This document shows positions 1 to 8,548 of a stretch of DNA of 64,000 nt, piece after piece. How positions within the stretch are numbered: the stretch's first letter is position 1; each line of letters starts with the position of its first letter. The notes under the pieces are model-generated. The model was not told the origin of the DNA. It saw nothing but the letters and a program-made list of their open reading frames with translations, and did no database searches. This stretch comes from Hymenobacter translucens (GTDB lineage Bacteria > Bacteroidota > Bacteroidia > Cytophagales > Hymenobacteraceae): NCBI RefSeq assembly GCF_020685205.1, contig NZ_JAJERB010000005.1, positions 1-64,000 of the forward strand, given 5' to 3'. Made by a program: the position numbers and the translations under genes.

Positions 1-160
1 CGAGCTGAGCGTGTACTCGCGCTGGGGCCAGCGCGTGTTCTACAGGGCCGACTACCACAATGACTGGGATGCCAAGGGCCTGCCTGAGGGGGCCTACTAC
101 TACCTGCTCAAAACCAGCGATGGAAGAGCCGCCAAAGGATGGATGCAGGTGAAACCGTAA
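1..160 (+). CDS. C-terminal fragment of a T9SS type B sorted surface protein
   Basis: The window opens inside a gene. Read from base 2, the last 52 codons contain SRWGQRVF, NDWDAKGLPEGAYYYLL and KGWMQVKP before a TAA stop at 158-160. This is the end of the gliding-motility-associated C-terminal (CHU_C, type B) domain, which directs proteins through the type IX secretion system to the cell surface or medium. The two following genes end in the same way, so this is probably the third member of a tandem array of surface proteins, but its N-terminal part lies outside the window and its relation to them cannot be checked here. Confidence 0.85.
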   Translation, partial: ELSVYSRWGQRVFYRADYHNDWDAKGLPEGAYYYLLKTSDGRAAKGWMQVKP

Positions 161-273
161 CTTATAGCAGGGTGCCGGCCCAGGTTGTTTCTGCTTCCTG
201 CTCTTCATCGGCAACCTTCGCCGGGAAATCCGCATCCATCTGGTAGCCCTCCCCTTCCACCCCGCTCAGATCT

Positions 274-281
274 TATCTTTG
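274..281 (+). promoter_or_regulatory. Bacteroidota -7 promoter element (TATCTTTG)
   Basis: TATCTTTG fits the TAnnTTTG consensus of the primary sigma factor in Bacteroidota. No clear TTG is present about 20 bases upstream. The element ends only five bases before the ATG at 287, so transcription would begin at or next to the start codon, suggesting a leaderless or nearly leaderless message. Confidence 0.5.
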
Positions 282-286
282 TAGTG

Positions 287-3200
287 ATGACTATACCTTC
301 TCTTGTTCGCTGCCTTTGCCTGCTGCTGCCGCTGATTTTCAGTGAAGCAGCCCGTGCGCACGGGTCTGATTCGCCAGCGGCCAACCCCAGCCTGGAGTTT
401 GTGGAAAACCGGGGCCAGTGGAACAAGCAAGTGCGCTTCAAGGCCGATTTGCCCGCCGGACAGCTGTTTCTGCGCAACACCGGCTTCACCTACCAGTTCG
501 TGGACCCGGCCGCCCTGCGCGACCATCACAACCACAAGCTGAAAAAGGTAGCTGACCGCCTGCGGGCTCATGCCTATACCGTGACCTTCGAAGGCGGGCA
601 GCCGGCTCCCGGGTTCCTGCCGGCCGAGCCAACTTCCGCCACCCGCAACTACTTTGTGGGCAACGACCCTGCACACTGGGCCCGGGATGTGCGCGGCTAC
701 CGCCAGGTAACCTACCAGGATGTATACCCGGGCATCGGGGTGCACCTGTACGAAAACCAGGACCAGCAGCTGGAATACGACTTTCTGCTGCGGCCCGGTG
801 CCCTGCCCGAGACCATCCGCCTGCGCTACGACGGCCTCGACCAGCTTCGTCTGGAAGAAGGCCGGCTGCTGCTCCAGACCAGCGTGGGGCAGGTGCGGGA
901 GCTGGCACCAAAAGCCTGGCAGACCATCAACGGACAGCGCCGCAGCGTGCCATGCACCTTTGTGCTTTCCGGTAACGTGGTGTCGTTCCAGCTGGGCCGC
1001 TACAACCGTCGCCTGCCTCTCGTCATCGACCCAACCGTCGTTTTCTCGTCGTTTACCGGCTCCAGCGTCGATAACTGGGGGTTCACGGCCACGTACGACG
1101 AGCTGGGCAACATGTACACCGGCGGGGTCGTGTTTGAGGCCGGCTTCCCGGTTACCGGCGGGGCCTTCGACGTGACCTACAACGGAGGCGTCGACATCGC
1201 CATCATGAAATACAACACCACCGTAACCGGCGGGGGCGCGCGACTCTGGGCCACTTACCTGGGCGGCAGCAGCACGGATGCCCCCCACAGCATGGTGGTC
1301 AACAACCAGGGCGAGCTGCTGGTCCTGGGCTCCACCGGTTCGACCAACTATCCGATTACCAGCGGGGCCTTTGACGGCACCTTTAACGGGGGCACCAACG
1401 TGGAGCCGCTTTCGGGCCTGCCTTATCCCAACGGGTCGGATATGATTATCAGCAAGCTCAGCGTGGCCGGCAACCAGCTTCTGGGCTCCACCTTTCTTGG
1501 CGGAGCCGGCAACGACGGGGTTCAGCTGACCGGGGGTGTGTCGCTGGTGCAGAACTACGGCGACCAGTTCCGCGGCGACATCATTACCGATGGCGACAAC
1601 AACGTGTACGTGGCTTCCTGCACGAACAGCTTCAACTTTCCCACGTCCGGAGGCTTTTCCACCACCAACCGGGGCGGGGCCACCGATGCCGTCGTATGCA
1701 AGCTTTCGGCCGGGCTGACCAGCCTGCTGTGGGGCTCCTATCTGGGTGGCTCGGGGGCGGATGCGGCGTATTCCATTCAGATTGATGCCGGCCGGAGCGT
1801 GTACGTGTGCGGAGGTACTACCAGTGCTAACTTCCCGGCTACGCCCGGCAGCTACCGCTCCGCCAGCCAGGGCGGCATCGACGGCTTCGTGGCCCACATC
1901 AGCGCCAGTGGCTCGGTCCTGCAGCAGGCCACCTACCTGGGTACGCCCAGCGCTGATCAGGCGTATTTTCTTCAGCTCGACGCGGCCAGCAACGTGTACC
2001 TGCTCGGGCAGACCCGGGGCAGCTACCCCATTACGCCCGGGCTGTTTTCGGTAACCAACGGCCGGCAGTTTATTCACAAGCTCACGCCTACGCTCGGCAG
2101 CAGCATCTACTCCACCGTGTTCGGCAGTGGCCGCTCCGCCGCTCCCGACATTTCCCTGTCCGCTTTTCTGGTCGACGACTGTGAGCGGATCTACGCCTGC
2201 GGCTGGGGCGGGGAAGTCAACTACGAAGGCACGACCAACAACCTGCCCGTCACGGCCGGAGCCCTGCAGACCTCAACCGATGGCGCTGACTTTTACCTGG
2301 CGCAGTTCACCGCCGGAGCCACCGCCCTGCAGTACGCCACCTTCTTCGGGGGGCAGGGGCCGGTGGGGGAGCACGTCGACGGGGGTACCAGCCGGTTCGA
2401 CAAGCGTGGTATTGTCTACCAGGCTGTGTGCGGGGGCTGCGGGAGCTCCTCATCCTTCCCCTTTCCTCCCGACGCGGGCTCCTACACTACCCGCAACGGC
2501 AGCTCGAACTGCAACAACGCCGCCTTCAAGATTGACTTTCAAAGCAGCATCGCTAACCCCGGCCCGGCCCGCTACGTGTGCGTAAACAGCGGCCCGATTC
2601 TGCTCGGCGGCTCCCCGGCCGGTGGCGTCTGGAGCGGGCCCGGCGTGACGGCAGTGCCTGGAGGAGGCTACCTGTTTACGCCCACCGCGGGTCTGATGGG
2701 CCGCAACACCCTTACCTACAGCGTCAATACCACCGGTACCTGCATCAGCACCCGGCCCCTGCGGGTAACCGTTACGCCAGCCGTGCCGGCCACTATCAAC
2801 TTCGGAACGGTGCCGGTGCTGTGCCAGAACGGCAACAGCGTCACGCTCACGGCCACGCCGGCCGGGGGCACCTTCAGCGGCCCCGGCGTGAGGGGCACCA
2901 CCTTCGACCCGGTGCTGGCCGGCGTGGGCAGCCACACGCTTACGTACACCCTCTCCGATACGCTCAGCTGCAGCGTCGCGACCCAGACGGTGGTTATCAA
3001 CCCGCTGCCAGTCGTGTCGGCGGGACCGGATACCGTGCTCTGCGCCGATCAGACCAAACCATTCCAGCTGGCCCGGGCCTCGCCTGCCGGGGGCACCTGG
3101 AGCGGCACGGGGGTTACGGCCGGGGGACTATTTACGCCTCCCCCCACGGGCGGGCGGGGCGCTATCATCACGCTTCGCTACTCCTATTCCCAGCTGGGCT

Positions 3201-3769
3201 GTGAAAACTCCGATACCAAGCAAATCCTGCTGGCTCCGGTTTCGGGCTCCAACGCCGGCCTGAACATTCCCGTGTGCGAATCGGCACCGGAGTACACCGG
3301 CCTGGCTCCGCTCACCGTGCAGTTCGAGCCCATCCTGCCGGGCGGAACGTACCAGTGGGAATTCGGCGACGGCAACACGTCCTCCGAAGTCTCCCCGACC
3401 CACGTCTACCCCGAAGCCGGCTCTTACCGCGTCAGGCTCACGGCCCGCTACGCCAACTGCGTGGTGGTGACGCAGTTTGCTCCGGTGGAAGTGGGCGAGG
3501 TATTCGTGCCCAACATCATCACCCCCAACGGCGACGGCAAGAACGACGCTTTCATTCCCCACTTCAGCTGCCAGCCCGCCCGGCTGCAGGTCTTCAACCG
3601 CTGGGGCGCCAAGGTTTTCGAAACCGATAACTACCGCAACAACTGGCGGGGTACCTCTGGCACCGAACCCAACGACAGCAATGCCACCCTCGCCGACGGG
3701 GTGTATTACTACCTGCTGCGCGATGCCGAAGGCCGTTCGGTGAAAGGCTGGGTGGAAATCAAGCGGTAA
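287..3769 (+). CDS. Secreted SBBP-propeller / PKD giant with T9SS type B sorting domain (paralogue 1)
   Basis: 1160-residue surface or secreted protein; its biological role is unknown. The start at 287 was chosen because it opens a signal peptide (MTIPSLVRC, a Leu-rich core, then SEAARAHG), whereas the upstream extension is Pro-rich and precedes the promoter-like element. After the signal comes the 'ENRGQ' domain (about residues 35-250; DUF7948 from memory), with FVENRGQW, NYFVGNDPAHW and LPLVIDPT. A beta-propeller of SBBP repeats follows (about 250-760), with repeated YLGGS and FLGGAGNDG motifs. Three Ig-like repeats carry the theme PAGGxWSGPGV (about 765-990). One PKD domain has WEFGDGNTSSEVSPTHVYPEAG, and the protein ends in a type B sorting domain beginning NIITPNGDGKND. 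Family knowledge: such proteins are T9SS cargo. It is closely related to the next gene but separated from it by a terminator. Confidence 0.9.
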   Translation: MTIPSLVRCLCLLLPLIFSEAARAHGSDSPAANPSLEFVENRGQWNKQVRFKADLPAGQLFLRNTGFTYQFVDPAALRDHHNHKLKKVADRLRAHAYTVTFEGGQPAPGFLPAEPTSATRNYFVGNDPAHWARDVRGYRQVTYQDVYPGIGVHLYENQDQQLEYDFLLRPGALPETIRLRYDGLDQLRLEEGRLLLQTSVGQVRELAPKAWQTINGQRRSVPCTFVLSGNVVSFQLGRYNRRLPLVIDPTVVFSSFTGSSVDNWGFTATYDELGNMYTGGVVFEAGFPVTGGAFDVTYNGGVDIAIMKYNTTVTGGGARLWATYLGGSSTDAPHSMVVNNQGELLVLGSTGSTNYPITSGAFDGTFNGGTNVEPLSGLPYPNGSDMIISKLSVAGNQLLGSTFLGGAGNDGVQLTGGVSLVQNYGDQFRGDIITDGDNNVYVASCTNSFNFPTSGGFSTTNRGGATDAVVCKLSAGLTSLLWGSYLGGSGADAAYSIQIDAGRSVYVCGGTTSANFPATPGSYRSASQGGIDGFVAHISASGSVLQQATYLGTPSADQAYFLQLDAASNVYLLGQTRGSYPITPGLFSVTNGRQFIHKLTPTLGSSIYSTVFGSGRSAAPDISLSAFLVDDCERIYACGWGGEVNYEGTTNNLPVTAGALQTSTDGADFYLAQFTAGATALQYATFFGGQGPVGEHVDGGTSRFDKRGIVYQAVCGGCGSSSSFPFPPDAGSYTTRNGSSNCNNAAFKIDFQSSIANPGPARYVCVNSGPILLGGSPAGGVWSGPGVTAVPGGGYLFTPTAGLMGRNTLTYSVNTTGTCISTRPLRVTVTPAVPATINFGTVPVLCQNGNSVTLTATPAGGTFSGPGVRGTTFDPVLAGVGSHTLTYTLSDTLSCSVATQTVVINPLPVVSAGPDTVLCADQTKPFQLARASPAGGTWSGTGVTAGGLFTPPPTGGRGAIITLRYSYSQLGCENSDTKQILLAPVSGSNAGLNIPVCESAPEYTGLAPLTVQFEPILPGGTYQWEFGDGNTSSEVSPTHVYPEAGSYRVRLTARYANCVVVTQFAPVEVGEVFVPNIITPNGDGKNDAFIPHFSCQPARLQVFNRWGAKVFETDNYRNNWRGTSGTEPNDSNATLADGVYYYLLRDAEGRSVKGWVEIKR

Positions 3770-3790
3770 ACCCGTTAGCATCGGTGCCAG

Positions 3791-3830
3791 GCGCCCCACT
3801 CCCTTAACAGGGTGGGGCGCTTTTATTTTT
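3791..3830 (+). terminator. Intrinsic terminator after paralogue 1
   Basis: GCGCCCCAC (3791-3799) pairs perfectly with GTGGGGCGC (3812-3820), with a 12-base loop, and is followed directly by TTTTATTTTT. It lies 22 bases after the stop at 3769 and separates the two tandem paralogues into independent transcripts. Confidence 0.85.
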
Positions 3831-3862
3831 CGGGTTCCGGTCCGCCTCGCCTGGTTGAAGAC

Positions 3863-3870
3863 TACATTTG
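3863..3870 (+). promoter_or_regulatory. Probable -7 promoter element (TACATTTG) for paralogue 2
   Basis: TACATTTG matches TAnnTTTG and lies 39 bases before the ATG at 3910, just after the preceding terminator. No TTG is seen at the expected -33 position. Supported by position and consensus only. Confidence 0.5.
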
Positions 3871-3909
3871 ATTGGAATTGACTGCTATCAACAAATAATT
3901 AAAGCATCT

Positions 3910-6900
3910 ATGCTTAGAAAGCTACTTTATGGAGCCCTGCTCGGAGCCCTTTGCCGCATCCCGGCACTGGCCCAATCCGGGCCGGCGGCCGAGCCGAGCC
4001 TGGAGTTTATCCGGAACCTGGGGCAATGGCCGGCTCCCGTTCAGTACACGGCTGATTTTAAAGGAGGACGACTGTTTCTGGAACCCAGCGGACTTACGTA
4101 CTCTCTGCTGTCGGCCGTGCCCCACGGCCACCAGGCCGCTGCCATGCCGGACGCTACCACGGAGCTGAAAGCCCACGCGGTGCGGGTCACGTTCGTTAAC
4201 GGTCGTAAACAACCGGCCCTCAGCGCGGCAAACCAGACGGCGGAGGTGCGCAACTACCTGCGCGGCAACGACCCGCAGCACTGGGCCCGGGCAGTACCCG
4301 GCTTCCGCCAGGTGCGCTATGCCGATATCTGGCCGGGTATCGGCGCCCACTTTTACGAAAATCAGCGGCAGCAGCTGGAATACGACTTCGAGCTGGCTCC
4401 CCGCACCGAGCCGGGCAGCATCCGGCTGCAGTACGCCGGAGCGGATGGCCTGAAGCTGACTCCCGAAGGCAGCCTGGAAATCCAAACGTCGGTGGGGGTG
4501 TTGCGCGAGCTGCCTCCCCGGGCCTGGCAGACGGATGCGTCCGGCCGCCGCCAGGCAGTGGCGTGCTCCTATGTGCTCGACGGGCAGACCGTCGGCTTTG
4601 CCCTGGGGGCGTACAACCGGCAGCTGCCGCTTACCATCGACCCTACCATCGTTTTTTCCAGCTACACCGGTTCCACCGCCTCGAACTGGGGCTTCACCGC
4701 GACGTACGACGCCCAGGGCAACATGTACTCGGGCGGCATTGTGTTCGGGGCCGGCTACCCGGCCACCCCCGGCGCCTTCCGCACCACGTTCGGCGGCGTA
4801 ATGGACATTGGCATCATCAAGTACAATACCGCTGCCACGGGCCCGGCCGCCCGGGCCTGGGCAACCTATATAGGAGGCGCCCAGGCCGATTTTCCTCATA
4901 GCCTGGTAATCGGCAGCCAGGGCGACCTTTTCCTGCTTGGCACTACTTCCTCCACCAACTACCCTACTTCCGCTACGGCGTTTGACCGGTCCTTTAACGG
5001 TGGCACCGGCATCGACCCGTTTGGGTTTGGACCGCCGTATGATCTGCCCGGCGGCTCCGACCTGGTGGTGACGCGCCTGAGTGCCAATGGCAGTACGCTG
5101 CTAGGCTCTACCTTCCTGGGTGGTTCCGCCAACGATGGCCTGATGCCACCCGGGCTTACTCCCCTCGTCCGCAATTATGGCGACGCTTTTCGCGGCGACA
5201 TCCTGCTTGATGCGGCCGACAATATCTACCTGGCGTCGAATACGGCTTCCCCAAACTTCCCCATCACCAACGGGCTGGGCGGCTCGTACCGGGGCGGCAC
5301 CCAGGATGCCGTCGTCTGCAAGCTGGACCCCACTGCCAGCACCCTGATCTGGAGCAGCTTTCTGGGCGGCTCCGGGTCCGATGCGGCGTATTCGCTTCAG
5401 CTGGACGGGCAAGGCAGCGTGTACGTGAGCGGCGGCACCACGAGCACCAACTTTCCCACAACGCCCGGGACGCTCCACCCGGCTGCCCGGGGCGGCGTCG
5501 ACGGCTTCGTGGCCCGGCTTAGCGGCGCGGGCAACCTGATCCAGAAGGCCACCTACCTGGGCACACCGGACTTCGACCAAGGCTACTTTCTGCAGCTCGA
5601 CGCGGCGGGGCAGGTGTACGTGCTGGGGCAGAGCCTGGGTAGCTATCCGGTCACTCCCAATGTGTATCAGAACCCCAACAGTCGGCAGTTTATCCATAAG
5701 CTGGACCCGGATCTTACCACGACGGCCTTTTCCACCGTGTTCGGCAGTGGACGGCCCTTGATTGACATTTCGCCTACCGCCTTTCTGGTCGACCAGTGCA
5801 ACCGCATCTACGTGAGCGGCTGGGGCGGGGGCGAAAACGGGCAACCGCCCTTTAGCAATAGCACAGCCATCAACCTGCCAACTACTGCCAATGCCGCGCA
5901 GCGCACCACCGACGGTGACGACTTCTACCTGCTGCAGCTCGCCCCCGATGCCGCCCGTCTTGACTATGCCTCGTATCTGGGCCAGACGGGTGGCATCGGC
6001 GACCATGTGGACGGGGGCACCTCCCGCTTCGACCCGCGGGGCTACGTGTATCAGGCCGTTTGCGCCTGTTCCTCCACGGGCAGCGCCAGCTTTCCGGTTC
6101 CGCCCGGAGCCAACACCTATTCCCGGGTTTCAGGCAACGGTCAGGAGTGTAACAACGTGGCGTTCAAGTTCAACTTTGAAACCGTCACCGTTACTGCTGG
6201 CACCGACCGGACAGTGTGCGAGGCCAATCCCGTTCCGTTGACCGGCTCTCCCGCCGGCGGCGTCTGGACCGGGCCGGGCGTATCGGGCTCCGTAGCGGCT
6301 GGCTTTGTCTTTACCCCCACTCCGGCCCTGCTGGGCGTGCAGACCCTCACCTACACCGTTAGCGGTTTTGGGCCTTGTGGCGGGGTATCCACGCTGCGCC
6401 TGACAGTGGTTCCTACTCCCACGGCAGCTTTTCTGACCCCAACCCAATCTTCCTACTGCATCAGCACCGTTACGCCCGGCGTTACGCTGACTGCTACGCC
6501 GGCCGGCGGTACTTTTTCTGGCCCCGGCGTGACCGGCACGCTGTTCAACCCCTCGGTTGCCGGACCCGGCACCCATGTGCTGACCTACACGGTGAATGCC
6601 AATGACTGTACCCTGCAGGCTACCAAGCAGGTTACGGTCATTCGGGCAGTGGCTGGGCCAAATATTACGGCGTGCACCAACGGCGCTCCGGTTACGCTGG
6701 GTGGCACCCCGACCGGCGGCGTATGGAGCGGCCCCGGCGTATCGGGTACCTCGGGAAGCGGATTTGTGTTTACGCCCGCGCAAGTCGGCAGCTTCACGCT
6801 CACCTACACGGCCACGGGCGCCGAGGGCTGCACGAGTGCTGCTACGCTTTTCGCCCAGGTCTTGCAAGCGCCCAACTTCACGCCGCCGGTGCTGCCAACC

Positions 6901-7815
6901 TTCTGCCGCGCCAGCACCACCCCGGTTCCCCTGACGGCGGGCGCCATCTGGTCGGGGCCCGGGGTGCAGAGCGGCTTTGCGGGCTACACGTTTACCCCCG
7001 CTGCCGCCCCGGCCGGCACCTTCACGCTCAGCTACCGCACCGGCTTTGGCATCTGCGACCAAACCGGCACCGTGCCTGTCACCGTCAGCAGCCCGGCGGT
7101 TATCAGCATGCCGCCCGATACGGTATTGTGTCCGGGCGTTACGCAGCCATTCCGGCTGCGGGCAGCACCGGCGGGTGGCACCTGGTCGGGACCCAACGTT
7201 ACCAGCGCCGGGGTGTTTACGCCCCCGGCCGGGTTTACCGGCCTGGTCACGCTCACCTACAGCGTTACGACCGGCGGCTGCACGACTACTGCGGTTCGGC
7301 GGGTGAGTGTGGCCCCGCCCCCGCTGTTTCCGGCCCAGTGGGAGGCAGCCCTGTGCGCCGAAGCCCGGCAGGCCCCGCTAACCGTCCGCTTCTCCGACCC
7401 CTTCAACAGCTTTTCGCCGGTACGCTGGGACTTTGGCGACGGCAGCCAGGGAACGGGCAACAACGTGACCCACGTGTATGCATCACCGGGCCGCTATACG
7501 CCCCGGGTCATTCGACCGTTCAACAACGGGCTGTGCAGCGTTCAGCTTGACTTGCCCGCTATAGCCGTTACCGAAGCGTATCCGGTGCCCAATATCATCA
7601 CCCCCAACGGCGACGGCAAGAACGAATACTTTGTGGCTACCAACGGCTGCCCCGCCGGCCTGCAGGTGTTTTCCCGCTGGGGCAACAAGGTATTCGAGGC
7701 CGCGCAGTACCGGAATGACTGGAACGGCGCCGGGCTGGCCGACGGGGTGTATTACTACCTGCTGCGCGATGCCGAAGGCCGCACGGTTAAGGGCTGGGTG
7801 GAAATCAAGCGGTAA
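3910..7815 (+). CDS. Secreted SBBP-propeller / Ig-repeat giant with T9SS type B sorting domain (paralogue 2)
   Basis: 1301-residue paralogue of the preceding gene with the same order of parts; role unknown. The start at 3910 opens a clean signal peptide (MLRKLLYGALLGALCRIPAL, then AQSG). The N-domain has FIRNLGQW (NRGQ replaced by NLGQ), NYLRGNDPQHW and LPLTIDPT. An SBBP propeller follows with FLGGSGSDAAYSLQL. There are then five Ig-like repeats of the form GGxWSGPGV against three in paralogue 1, a PKD domain (WDFGDGSQGTGNNVTHVY), and a type B sorting domain starting NIITPNGDGKNE and ending in KGWVEIKR. The last 78 bases differ from those of paralogue 1 at only four positions. The size difference comes largely from gained or lost Ig-like repeats. 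Expected to be exported by Sec and then T9SS. Confidence 0.9.
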   Translation: MLRKLLYGALLGALCRIPALAQSGPAAEPSLEFIRNLGQWPAPVQYTADFKGGRLFLEPSGLTYSLLSAVPHGHQAAAMPDATTELKAHAVRVTFVNGRKQPALSAANQTAEVRNYLRGNDPQHWARAVPGFRQVRYADIWPGIGAHFYENQRQQLEYDFELAPRTEPGSIRLQYAGADGLKLTPEGSLEIQTSVGVLRELPPRAWQTDASGRRQAVACSYVLDGQTVGFALGAYNRQLPLTIDPTIVFSSYTGSTASNWGFTATYDAQGNMYSGGIVFGAGYPATPGAFRTTFGGVMDIGIIKYNTAATGPAARAWATYIGGAQADFPHSLVIGSQGDLFLLGTTSSTNYPTSATAFDRSFNGGTGIDPFGFGPPYDLPGGSDLVVTRLSANGSTLLGSTFLGGSANDGLMPPGLTPLVRNYGDAFRGDILLDAADNIYLASNTASPNFPITNGLGGSYRGGTQDAVVCKLDPTASTLIWSSFLGGSGSDAAYSLQLDGQGSVYVSGGTTSTNFPTTPGTLHPAARGGVDGFVARLSGAGNLIQKATYLGTPDFDQGYFLQLDAAGQVYVLGQSLGSYPVTPNVYQNPNSRQFIHKLDPDLTTTAFSTVFGSGRPLIDISPTAFLVDQCNRIYVSGWGGGENGQPPFSNSTAINLPTTANAAQRTTDGDDFYLLQLAPDAARLDYASYLGQTGGIGDHVDGGTSRFDPRGYVYQAVCACSSTGSASFPVPPGANTYSRVSGNGQECNNVAFKFNFETVTVTAGTDRTVCEANPVPLTGSPAGGVWTGPGVSGSVAAGFVFTPTPALLGVQTLTYTVSGFGPCGGVSTLRLTVVPTPTAAFLTPTQSSYCISTVTPGVTLTATPAGGTFSGPGVTGTLFNPSVAGPGTHVLTYTVNANDCTLQATKQVTVIRAVAGPNITACTNGAPVTLGGTPTGGVWSGPGVSGTSGSGFVFTPAQVGSFTLTYTATGAEGCTSAATLFAQVLQAPNFTPPVLPTFCRASTTPVPLTAGAIWSGPGVQSGFAGYTFTPAAAPAGTFTLSYRTGFGICDQTGTVPVTVSSPAVISMPPDTVLCPGVTQPFRLRAAPAGGTWSGPNVTSAGVFTPPAGFTGLVTLTYSVTTGGCTTTAVRRVSVAPPPLFPAQWEAALCAEARQAPLTVRFSDPFNSFSPVRWDFGDGSQGTGNNVTHVYASPGRYTPRVIRPFNNGLCSVQLDLPAIAVTEAYPVPNIITPNGDGKNEYFVATNGCPAGLQVFSRWGNKVFEAAQYRNDWNGAGLADGVYYYLLRDAEGRTVKGWVEIKR

Positions 7816-7822
7816 CGGAACC

Positions 7823-7840
7823 GGCCCGCCCGGGCCTTCT
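7823..7840 (+). terminator. Weak possible terminator after paralogue 2
   Basis: GGCCC (7823-7827) can pair with GGGCC (7832-7836) and is followed by TTCTT. The stem is only five pairs and the T run is interrupted, so this is a weak call. Confidence 0.3.
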
Positions 7841-7851
7841 TGCTGCGGACC

Positions 7852-7882
7852 TTGCGTGGCGCAGTATTTTGACGTATCTTTG
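7852..7882 (+). promoter_or_regulatory. Promoter of the rimP-nusA operon
   Basis: TTG at 7852-7854 (-33 element) is separated by 20 bases from TATCTTTG at 7875-7882 (-7 element), an almost ideal Bacteroidota primary promoter. Transcription should begin near 7887, giving a leader of about 64 bases before rimP. Confidence 0.75.
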
Positions 7883-7950
7883 CACCGCAAACTGAACTAG
7901 AAGAGGGGACACGCTGTCCCCTCTTTCTTTTGCCACCTTGTCCATCGCTC

Positions 7951-8424
7951 ATGAACTTTGACCGCGCCCACCTCATCGAAATGCTCCAGGAATGCCTGCC
8001 CGGGGTAGATGTGTTTGTCGTTGGCCTCACCGTTTCCGACTCCGCCGTGCGGCCTAAAGTCACCGTCATCCTCGACGGCGAGCAGGGCGTTGGCATCGAC
8101 GAGTGCGCCAAAATCAGCCGCCGCCTGGCCCGTCGCATCGACGAGGCTTACGGTGAGGACACGATGTACTCGCTGGAAGTAACCTCCCCGGGAGCCGACC
8201 AGCCCTTCACCGACAACCGTCAGTATGCCCGCCACGTGGGCCGCAGCCTGAAGCTGAAGATGACCGACGGCACCGAGAAGATCGGTCTGCTCGAGGGCGT
8301 CGAGGCCGACGGTATTCAACTGGCCGAGGAAGTCAAGGAAAAAACCAAAAAGAAAATCCTGCCGGCCGTGCTGGTGCCGTTCACCGACATCGACCAGGCC
8401 AAGGTTGTTATCTCCTTTAAGTAA
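7951..8424 (+). CDS. rimP: Ribosome maturation factor RimP
   Basis: 157-residue RimP, a cytoplasmic factor for maturation of the 30S ribosomal subunit. The ATG at 7951 (MNFDRAHLIEML) is preferred to a TTG seven codons upstream, which adds residues unlike the family. Family hallmarks are seen: VTVILDGEQGVGIDECAKIS for the alpha-beta N-domain, then YSLEVTSPGADQPF and a small SH3-like C-domain (residues about 85-157). Length is usual. It is the first gene of the conserved rimP-nusA-infB order, and the promoter at 7852-7882 lies in front of it. Translation start has no obvious ribosome binding site, as is normal in this phylum. Confidence 0.95.
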   Translation: MNFDRAHLIEMLQECLPGVDVFVVGLTVSDSAVRPKVTVILDGEQGVGIDECAKISRRLARRIDEAYGEDTMYSLEVTSPGADQPFTDNRQYARHVGRSLKLKMTDGTEKIGLLEGVEADGIQLAEEVKEKTKKKILPAVLVPFTDIDQAKVVISFK

Positions 8425-8548
8425 GCCGTGAGCTGGCGGCGCAAGCCTTCAGCTCTTTGTTTTCCCTATCACCCCACCTCTGTCTGCCGGCTCCGGGCCT
8501 GCCCTAACCAGCGCCCGGCCAAAGTCAGCAGCCAACAGCCTTAAAGCC

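Noticed and set aside
266..2077. 603-residue open frame on the minus strand opposite the first giant
   Set aside because: Low-complexity Gly/Ala/Val/His composition, no domain, and complete overlap with a gene of clear architecture; long antisense frames are common in GC-rich DNA.
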